DNA of 5,347 nt, taken from contig JAJDBI010000044.1 of the NCBI GenBank assembly GCA_029261435.1, positions 1 through 5,347 on the forward strand, read 5' to 3'. Below, one piece after another: positions 1 through 4,265 of the stretch (positions within the stretch are counted from its first letter, which is position 1; each line of letters begins with the position of its first letter). Under the pieces are notes generated by a model that ran no database searches, was not told the DNA's origin, and was given only the letters and a program-made list of their open reading frames with translations. The DNA comes from Nitrospinaceae bacterium (GTDB taxonomy: Bacteria > Nitrospinota > Nitrospinia > Nitrospinales > VA-1). The position numbers and the translations under genes are program-made.

Positions 1-249
1 GGTATTAACAAGTACAGAGTAAAGGGGGGCAGGAATCTTGATTTGAATTCCGGTTTTATCGTGAATGGATTGTATAAGCTTTCCCAGGGGGTAGTCTTTG
101 GCGTGAATATGGATTTTCTGGTTCTCAGTTTGAATTTTTAATTGTTGAGAGTCTTGATTGGCGTAAGTCAAAAAAGGAGGGTAGGTGAGCCAGGCGAATA
201 AAGAAATCAAGCAAATGAGCGACCACTTGTCGGTAATTAGTGGATTCAA
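1..249 (-). CDS. Exported protein with STN/secretin-N-like domain, 3'-truncated by window edge
   Basis: Eighty-three codons are open from a TTG at 249-247 to the left edge, so the C-terminus is missing. The first 30 residues look like a Sec signal peptide: a lysine at residue 8, a hydrophobic core at about 9-29 (WSLICLISLF...), and a likely cleavage after TYA at residue 30. After a polar linker, residues 46-83 follow a beta-alpha-beta pattern (IHIHAKDYPLGKLIQSIH, then TGIQIKIPAPLYSVLV). This resembles the short N-terminal (STN) domain of secretins and TonB-dependent receptors. The TTG start is chosen because AGGAG lies 7 nt upstream, no in-frame ATG precedes it, and a TGA stop lies upstream in frame. 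A near-consensus promoter lies further upstream. Likely location is the periplasm or outer membrane. The full-length protein could be a secretin, a FecR/TonB-related protein or a stand-alone STN protein. Function is not assigned. Confidence 0.72.
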   Translation of the reverse strand, partial: MNPLITDKWSLICLISLFAWLTYPPFLTYANQDSQQLKIQTENQKIHIHAKDYPLGKLIQSIHDKTGIQIKIPAPLYSVLVNT

Positions 250-256
250 GTTTGGG

Positions 257-261
257 CTCCT
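257..261 (-). promoter_or_regulatory. Shine-Dalgarno AGGAG deciding a TTG start
   Basis: AGGAG on the minus strand is separated by 7 nt from the TTG at 249-247. It is the only good ribosome-binding site near the beginning of this reading frame. It places the start directly before a credible signal peptide, which supports TTG initiation. Confidence 0.65.
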
Positions 262-364
262 GAAGACAGCTTCTTTATAGAATTTCAAAATTCAAGTACC
301 TAATATTTATCTAAAAATATCGGAAATTCATTTTATTAGTTTGAGAATTCTGGTCGGAATCTAT

Positions 365-393
365 TTTATAGGCATTTATGAGAGGATTGTCAA
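365..393 (-). promoter_or_regulatory. Sigma70-type promoter for the STN-like gene
   Basis: Reading the minus strand, a perfect -35 box TTGACA (393-388) is followed by a 17-nt spacer and the -10 box TATAAA (370-365), one mismatch from consensus. Transcription would begin near 358. That leaves a 5' leader of roughly 110 nt, rich in A and T, before the TTG start at 249. The promoter lies about 100 bp downstream of the ruvB stop, so the exported-protein gene is probably transcribed independently of the ruv genes. Confidence 0.62.
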
Positions 394-470
394 TTTGTAG
401 TTCCGAATATATTATTGGTTGATATTGTTTATGCCGATATTTCAATGTTTTTGGGGGACTTGGAAAGGAT

Positions 471-482
471 GCTCTATAGAGC
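471..482. repeat. 12-bp perfect palindrome GCTCTATAGAGC after ruvB
   Basis: A perfect 12-bp inverted repeat lies 7 bp past the ruvB stop codon. As RNA it could form only a 4-bp stem with a TATA loop, and no T-run follows on the minus strand, so it is not a recognisable intrinsic terminator. The rest of the 250-489 gap is AT-rich and holds the promoter and leader of the leftward gene. I see no other gene in it. Confidence 0.4.
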
Positions 483-489
483 TGAAGTT

Positions 490-1515
490 CTAAAACAAAT
501 TATCCTGATTACCTTGGCTGGGAGGGAGTTTGTTGAAATGTTTATAGGCCATGGGGGTGGCGACGCGTCCACGCGGGGTGCGTTGGATGAATCCAGTTTG
601 GATGAGATAGGGCTCGAGCACATCTTCGATGGTGTCTTTTTCTTCGCTGATGGATGCGGCCAGACTTTCGATGCCGACCGGACCACCGGAGTATTTCTCG
701 ATCATTGCCAGTAAAAGCTTGTGGTCCATCTTGTCCAACCCTTTACCGTCTACTTCCATCATTTCGAGAGCACTGGCGGCGACATTGCGGGTGATAACGC
801 CATCGGCTTTCACCTGAGCATAGTCGCGGACACGTCTTAACAGGCGGTTGGCGATTCTTGGTGTACCACGAGACCGGCGCGCGATTTCATTGGCTCCATC
901 GGGGACGATGGCGATTTCAAGAATTCCGGCAGACCGTGTGAGAATAATTTCCAGTTCCTTCTCGCTGTAATAGTCGAGCCGATGTACAACTCCGAACCGA
1001 TCGCGCAAGGGAGAGGTGAGAAGTCCCGCTCTTGTAGTAGCTCCAACCAGAGTGAAGGGTGGCAATTCCAGCTTGATGGAACGGGCACTTGGACCCTGAC
1101 CAATCATGATATCCAGTTTATAGTCTTCCATGGCCGAGTAGAGAATCTCTTCGATGATGTTGGAGAGCCGGTGGATCTCATCGATGAACAGGACATCTCC
1201 TTTTTTCAGATTTGTGAGAAGCGCAGCAAGGTCACCAGACTTTTCAATGACTGGACCGGACGTGCTTTTGATATTTGCATCCATTTCTGATGCAATGATG
1301 TTTGCGAGCGTGGTTTTACCCAGTCCGGGTGGACCATAAAAAAGTACATGGTCAAGAGATTCATCGCGCATTTTAGCGGCAGCGATAAAAATATTGAGGT
1401 TTTCCTTGATCTTTTCCTGCCCCACATATTCTATAAGTTGGCCGGGTCGGAGACTGTTATCGAAGTGGACTTCTTCGTTATCGAGTTCTGAATTTATGAG
1501 TCTGTCATCTTCCAT
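490..1515 (-). CDS. ruvB: Holliday junction branch migration ATPase RuvB
   Basis: The gene encodes a 341-residue AAA+ motor. As a hexameric ring on DNA arms bound by RuvA, it drives branch migration of Holliday junctions in recombinational repair (cytoplasm). All family hallmarks are visible: Walker A GPPGLGKTT (61-69), Walker B LFIDEIH (109-115), sensor 1 GATTRAG (158-164), the arginine finger in LRDRFG (170-175, by alignment R173), sensor 2 in SRGTPR (215-220, R216), and the C-terminal winged-helix signature IQRTPRGR (310-317). Length is typical for the family (about 330-350). The ATG at 1515 is preceded by AGGA with a 7-nt spacer. It is the last gene of the ruvC-ruvA-ruvB run, 26 nt after ruvA, and that gap contains a stem-loop. 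No defect is seen. Identification is essentially certain. Confidence 0.98.
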   Translation of the reverse strand: MEDDRLINSELDNEEVHFDNSLRPGQLIEYVGQEKIKENLNIFIAAAKMRDESLDHVLFYGPPGLGKTTLANIIASEMDANIKSTSGPVIEKSGDLAALLTNLKKGDVLFIDEIHRLSNIIEEILYSAMEDYKLDIMIGQGPSARSIKLELPPFTLVGATTRAGLLTSPLRDRFGVVHRLDYYSEKELEIILTRSAGILEIAIVPDGANEIARRSRGTPRIANRLLRRVRDYAQVKADGVITRNVAASALEMMEVDGKGLDKMDHKLLLAMIEKYSGGPVGIESLAASISEEKDTIEDVLEPYLIQTGFIQRTPRGRVATPMAYKHFNKLPPSQGNQDNLF

Positions 1516-1526
1516 TGATTTTTCCT

Positions 1527-1541
1527 GCGGGTGAGACCCGC
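1527..1541 (-). other. Intercistronic stem-loop between ruvA and ruvB
   Basis: Immediately after the ruvA TAG, the minus strand reads GCGGGT-CTC-ACCCGC, a perfect 6-bp GC-rich stem with a 3-nt loop (or a 5-bp stem with a 5-nt loop). It is followed directly by the AGGA ribosome-binding site of ruvB. The sequence after it is A-rich on the transcribed strand, not T-rich, so it does not look like an intrinsic terminator. A role in mRNA stability or in tuning ruvB translation is inference. Confidence 0.55.
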
Positions 1542-2135
1542 CTATAAAATATTCAAACTTTCTTTAATGAGTTCTTCCAGGCTGGCATCTGTGCCATTCT
1601 GATTGTAGATTGCTTTTAGAGCTTTTTCCGCTTCCGGTTTTTTATAGCCAAGATTGAGAAGTGCCGAAAGCGCATCGTCAAAAAAGCCTTGCGAGGGAAC
1701 GGAGTCAGGCTGATGTTCCATTGTCAGCGCCATGTCGGTCAACTTGTCTTTCATTTCCATCGTCAGGCGTTCGGCAGTTTTTTTGCCGACACCGGGGATT
1801 GTGCTCAGCTTGGCGGAGTCATTGTTCATCACTGCGGACAATAAATCCGCTGGGGACATGCCAGACAAGATGCCAAGAGCTAGTTTAGGTCCGACCTTGT
1901 TGATGGTGATGAGTTTTTGGAAAATAGCTTGTTCCTCTTCTGTCAAAAAGCCGAAGAGCTTGAGTTCATCTTCCCGTACACGAGTGTGTATCCTGAGTGA
2001 AACTGTCTGACCTGAACCGGGCAGGGCATAATAGGTTGATAGAGGTGTGAACACCTGATACCCCACTCCGTTGACATCGACGATGGTGTATTCGGGAGAC
2101 TTGTAAGTCAGTTGTCCTTTAAGGTGGGCGATCAT
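1542..2135 (-). CDS. ruvA: Holliday junction DNA-binding subunit RuvA
   Basis: The gene encodes a 197-residue protein that binds four-way junctions as a tetramer or octamer and loads RuvB. The N-terminal OB-fold (about 1-63) carries the acidic pin residues E55 and D56 in the VREDEL segment, at the same numbering as the E. coli protein. Two helix-hairpin-helix motifs follow: about 71-91 with ITINKVGPKLA, and about 106-126 with STIPGVGKKTAERL. After a flexible linker (about 138-150), the RuvB-contacting domain III (about 150-197, DALSALLNLGY...) ends the protein. Length is usual for the family. The ATG lies 6 nt after the ruvC stop. The upstream AGAGA is only a weak ribosome-binding site and overlaps that stop, so translation is probably coupled to ruvC. 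No anomaly is seen. Confidence 0.97.
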   Translation of the reverse strand: MIAHLKGQLTYKSPEYTIVDVNGVGYQVFTPLSTYYALPGSGQTVSLRIHTRVREDELKLFGFLTEEEQAIFQKLITINKVGPKLALGILSGMSPADLLSAVMNNDSAKLSTIPGVGKKTAERLTMEMKDKLTDMALTMEHQPDSVPSQGFFDDALSALLNLGYKKPEAEKALKAIYNQNGTDASLEELIKESLNIL

Positions 2136-2141
2136 ATATTT

Positions 2142-2642
2142 TTATCTCTGGGCCTGTTTGATTTTCTGTTGTAGTCCAGCGTGATGTATATGGCAAATGG
2201 CGACAGCGAGCGCATCAGAGGCGTCAAACGGTTCGGGTTTTTCCTTGAGTCGCAGCAGAGTTGTGACCATATCGCACACCTGGTTTTTGTCAGCACGTCC
2301 ATAACCGACTACCGATTGTTTGATTTCCAGTGGACTGTATTCGGCAAGTTCAATGCCACAGTTTATTGCGGCCAGCAGGGTGACACCCCGAGTTTGTCCC
2401 AGTTTTATGACGGTCTTTACATTGGTGGCGTAGAAAAGGTCTTCCACCGCCACTACATCAGGTTGGAATTTTTTCATAGCCAGAATCAGTTCATCATAAA
2501 TGAGTTTGAGCCGTTGGGGAAAGGAGTGTTTTGGCGAAGTGCGCACACTGCTCCAGTGGACGGCATGCAGGTCATTTTTGATTTCTTCGACGATGCCGAA
2601 TCCGGTGCAGTTACTCCCAGGATCAATTCCCATGACGCGCAT
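2142..2642 (-). CDS. ruvC: Crossover junction endodeoxyribonuclease RuvC
   Basis: The gene encodes the RNase H-fold resolvase that cuts Holliday junctions symmetrically as a dimer with Mg2+. With the chosen ATG start the product is 166 residues. The catalytic acids are D7 (in MGIDPGS), E67 (in AVEDLF), D140 and D143 (in FDASDALAVA), matching D7, E66, D138 and D141 of the E. coli enzyme. An alternative TTG start three codons upstream (2651) is rejected because the AAGG ribosome-binding site abuts it with no spacing, whereas the ATG has 9 nt. The ATG also puts the first aspartate at position 7, as in E. coli. It is first of the tight ruvC-ruvA-ruvB run and lies 128 nt downstream of yebC. Confidence 0.97.
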   Translation of the reverse strand: MRVMGIDPGSNCTGFGIVEEIKNDLHAVHWSSVRTSPKHSFPQRLKLIYDELILAMKKFQPDVVAVEDLFYATNVKTVIKLGQTRGVTLLAAINCGIELAEYSPLEIKQSVVGYGRADKNQVCDMVTTLLRLKEKPEPFDASDALAVAICHIHHAGLQQKIKQAQR

Positions 2643-2651
2643 TTTTTTCAA

Positions 2652-2655
2652 CCTT
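2652..2655 (-). promoter_or_regulatory. Ribosome-binding site AAGG deciding the ruvC start
   Basis: AAGG on the minus strand is 9 nt from the ATG at 2642 and directly adjacent to the TTG at 2651. The spacing favours the ATG and a RuvC of 166 rather than 169 residues. Confidence 0.5.
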
Positions 2656-2770
2656 GGTGAAAGGGTTAACTATTTGGATGGGCTACCCGCGTTTACTAAT
2701 GACGGGCATTTGATTCGGGTTCGAACTTTTTTTGCCAAGCCAGGTTTTACTGATCTCGACGGTTGGAATT

Positions 2771-3526
2771 TTAGCTGTTTTCCATGATTGCAGCCATAAC
2801 TTCATCCGAGATATCGAAATTGGAATAGGCTTTTTGGATGTCGTCGTGGTCTTCCAGAATATCCATCAGTTTGAGAAGTGCTTTACCTTTTTTCTCATCA
2901 ATAGAAACGGTGTTTTGTGGAATGCGTGTGATTTCGGCCAGTTCCATGGGTACACCCGCATCTTCGAGAGCTTTACGAACAGCCTCGAAATGTTCAACTG
3001 CAGTGGTGATTTCATAATGCTCATCGACAGTCTGAAGATCGTCGGCACCGGCATCAATAGCCAGTTCCATCAAGTCGTCTTCGCTTTTTGCTTCGGTCTT
3101 GACGGTGATGAGTCCTTTTTGTTCAAACATCCATCCGACGCAGCCGTTTTCCCCCAGGTTTCCACCTGCTTTCCCGAGAGCGGCGCGAATTTCGCTAACA
3201 GTGCGGTTTTTGTTGTCCGTCATTGCTTCCAGAAAGATGGCCGCCCCACCGGGACCGTATCCTTCATAGGTGTGCTCTTCATATTGTATGCCTTCCAACT
3301 CGCCGGTGCCTTTTTTAATGGCGCGGGTGATGTTATCCACTGGCATATTATTGCTTTTGGCACCCATGATTGCAGTTCTTAGACGAGGGTTGCCATCCGG
3401 ATCTCCACCTCCAATGCGTGCGGCTACGGTGATTTCCTTAATGATCTTGGTGAAAATTTTTCCACGTTTGGCATCGGCCGCGCCCTTTTTATGTTTTATA
3501 CTGGACCACTTGGAATGACCGGACAT
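2771..3526 (-). CDS. yebC: YebC/TACO1-family protein (YebC)
   Basis: The gene encodes a 251-residue cytosolic protein of the YebC/TACO1 family. Members have been annotated as transcriptional regulators. More recent work on the family, including mitochondrial TACO1, points to a role at the ribosome, relieving stalling at difficult sequences such as proline runs. Signature segments are all present: N-terminal MSGHSKWSSIKHKK (1-14), YEGYGPGG (87-94), DNKNRT (104-109), LGENGCVGWMF (124-134) and the acidic C-terminal stretch leading to YSNFDIS (234-240). Length matches the family (about 240-250). The ATG has GAGGA 6 nt upstream. It is the promoter-proximal gene of the leftward cluster, and the yebC-ruvC-ruvA-ruvB order is common in bacteria. 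No terminator separates it clearly from ruvC. Identity is secure; which molecular role applies here is not shown by the sequence. Confidence 0.97.
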   Translation of the reverse strand: MSGHSKWSSIKHKKGAADAKRGKIFTKIIKEITVAARIGGGDPDGNPRLRTAIMGAKSNNMPVDNITRAIKKGTGELEGIQYEEHTYEGYGPGGAAIFLEAMTDNKNRTVSEIRAALGKAGGNLGENGCVGWMFEQKGLITVKTEAKSEDDLMELAIDAGADDLQTVDEHYEITTAVEHFEAVRKALEDAGVPMELAEITRIPQNTVSIDEKKGKALLKLMDILEDHDDIQKAYSNFDISDEVMAAIMENS

Positions 3527-3548
3527 ATTCTTTCCTCATTTCAAAAAT

Positions 3549-3554
3549 ATTATA
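3549..3554 (-). promoter_or_regulatory. Perfect -10 box TATAAT upstream of yebC
   Basis: The minus strand carries an exact TATAAT. No good -35 box lies 16-18 nt upstream, and there is no extended -10 TG. If used, transcription would start near 3542 and leave a leader of about 15 nt that contains the GAGGA ribosome-binding site of yebC. Confidence 0.4.
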
Positions 3555-3565
3555 AACTGTGGGTA

Positions 3566-3594
3566 ATTTAACATAATCTATGAACTTCTCTCAA
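3566..3594 (-). promoter_or_regulatory. Candidate sigma70 promoter for yebC
   Basis: On the minus strand, TTGAGA (3594-3589, 5 of 6 match) is followed by 17 nt and TTAAAT (3571-3566, 4 of 6). This would start transcription near 3559. It overlaps the repeats in front of the divergent gene, so the two directions could influence one another. It is an alternative to the TATAAT at 3549-3554. I cannot say which is used. Confidence 0.4.
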
Positions 3595-3608
3595 CTTCGT
3601 ATGAACTT
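3579..3608. repeat. Helically phased direct repeats TATGAACTT / AACTT
   Basis: TATGAACTT occurs at 3579-3587 and again at 3600-3608, 21 bp apart. The core AACTT also occurs between them at 3593-3597, giving three copies spaced 10 and 11 bp, about one DNA turn each. The last copy abuts the ATG at 3609, and the group overlaps the candidate -35 of yebC. The arrangement resembles an operator for a regulator binding one DNA face, but chance is not excluded. Confidence 0.4.
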
Positions 3609-4265
3609 ATGACCGAGAAAACGGTAGAAATAAAAATCTCAGGTGAAACGATACAGGCCAGGGTCGGAGAAACACTGGTGCATGCTCTTTGGGCGGTGGG
3701 AATGGCCGAAAGTGTCAAAACCGGTTGCGCTGGCGGGGTCTGTGGGGCCTGCACGGTTACTTTGCGTTATTCTGATGGCAGGCCGGGGGGGACGGAACTG
3801 GCTTGTATGAAACCTGTGGAAGCTGGAATGGAAATCTTTCCCTGTCCTGTTGACGCCGATACTCCTGTGATGCCGGTGGCTCAACCTGAGCTTTCTCATC
3901 TCCAATCGGCGTTTCCGACTCTCAACCGATGCACAAAATGCGGAAGCTGCACTTCAGCCTGTCCCATGTCAATCCCGGTGATGGATTCGGTTTTGCGCAT
4001 GCAAAAGGGCGAGTTTCAAACTGTGGCGGAAGATTTTACGACTTGCATCCATTGTGGGTTATGCAGGTTCGTGTGTGAGGATAAAGTGAAGCCGCATAAT
4101 ATGGGACTCTGGTTGCGTCGCTCTCTGGGAATGAGCCGGGAAACGGCGATAGAAAAAAATGAAGATAATGCTGAACAAGAGTGGCAATACTTATTTGATG
4201 AAAACCGGGAAAAGAGGCTGGATAAAGCTCGACAGTTTCGTCAGTCAGGGAGGATCGAGACATGA
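3609..4265 (+). CDS. Succinate dehydrogenase/fumarate reductase-type iron-sulfur protein with one [2Fe-2S] and two [4Fe-4S] motifs
   Basis: This 218-residue soluble protein is predicted to pass electrons to or from the flavoprotein encoded next to it. The N-terminal ferredoxin-like domain (about 5-90) has C40-x4-C45-x2-C48 and C66, a plant-type [2Fe-2S] site (GCAGGVCGAC). The helical ferredoxin domain has C108-x2-C111-x2-C114-x3-C118-P and C146-x2-C149-x2-C152-x3-C156. In the second motif all four cysteines are present, whereas SdhB/FrdB usually lack one there and hold [3Fe-4S]. The last cysteine is followed by Glu-Asp instead of Pro. The charged tail (about 160-218) has no further cysteines and no HdrD/TfrB-like CCG domain. 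No Shine-Dalgarno precedes the ATG, so initiation may be weak or leaderless, and no earlier in-frame start is visible. The gene overlaps the flavoprotein gene by 4 nt (ATGA). The general family is secure; the physiological reaction is not. Confidence 0.88.
   Translation: MTEKTVEIKISGETIQARVGETLVHALWAVGMAESVKTGCAGGVCGACTVTLRYSDGRPGGTELACMKPVEAGMEIFPCPVDADTPVMPVAQPELSHLQSAFPTLNRCTKCGSCTSACPMSIPVMDSVLRMQKGEFQTVAEDFTTCIHCGLCRFVCEDKVKPHNMGLWLRRSLGMSRETAIEKNEDNAEQEWQYLFDENREKRLDKARQFRQSGRIET
4247..4254 (+). promoter_or_regulatory. Strong ribosome-binding site AGGGAGGA for the flavoprotein
   Basis: AGGGAGGA lies inside the end of the iron-sulfur gene, 7 nt before the ATG at 4262 and 10 nt before a second in-frame ATG at 4265. 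The spacing favours 4262. It contrasts with the absence of any such site before the upstream gene, suggesting the flavoprotein is well translated in its own right as well as by coupling. Confidence 0.7.

Noticed and set aside
185..280. Plus-strand 31-codon frame starting GTG, with GGAGG four bases upstream
   Set aside because: It lies fully antisense to the signal-peptide region of the leftward gene, and the GGAGG is the complement of Pro-Pro codons there. Spacing is short and the product has no recognisable features.
301..321. AU-rich inverted repeat ATATTT...AAATAT in the leader
   Set aside because: Six A-U pairs only. Too weak to call a functional hairpin without comparative support.
311..331. 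Six-codon leader ORF (ATG...TAG) in the 5' leader of the STN-like gene
   Set aside because: It has no ribosome-binding site and no run of regulatory codons. In an AT-rich leader a frame this short is expected by chance.
1527..1550. Stem-loop after ruvA as an intrinsic terminator
   Set aside because: No U-run follows on either strand, and ruvB begins 26 nt later with its own ribosome-binding site.
2711..2732. tRNA-like T-arm sequence GGGTTCGAAC
   Set aside because: The 5-bp stem on either strand cannot pair (TCGGG against TTTTT), and no acceptor, D or anticodon arm can be built around it. The TTCG/CGAA hairpin followed by T's is also only 4 bp and points away from both neighbouring genes, so it is not called a terminator.
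2732..3382. Long plus-strand open frame opposite yebC (about 216 codons), and a similar one opposite ruvC at 2181-2660
   Set aside because: Both lie antisense to secure conserved genes and have no recognisable protein motif. They are explained as shadows of yebC and ruvC.
3549..3577. Plus-strand promoter for the iron-sulfur gene using CATAAT (3572-3577)
   Set aside because: The -10 matches 5 of 6, but the best -35 at 16-17 nt spacing matches only 3 of 6. The real promoter of this gene could not be identified.
3601..3612. Three-codon ORF ATG-AAC-TTA-TGA whose stop overlaps the iron-sulfur gene start, suggesting coupling
   Set aside because: No ribosome-binding site precedes it, and it follows directly from the TATGAACTT repeat. 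Chance is the simpler explanation.
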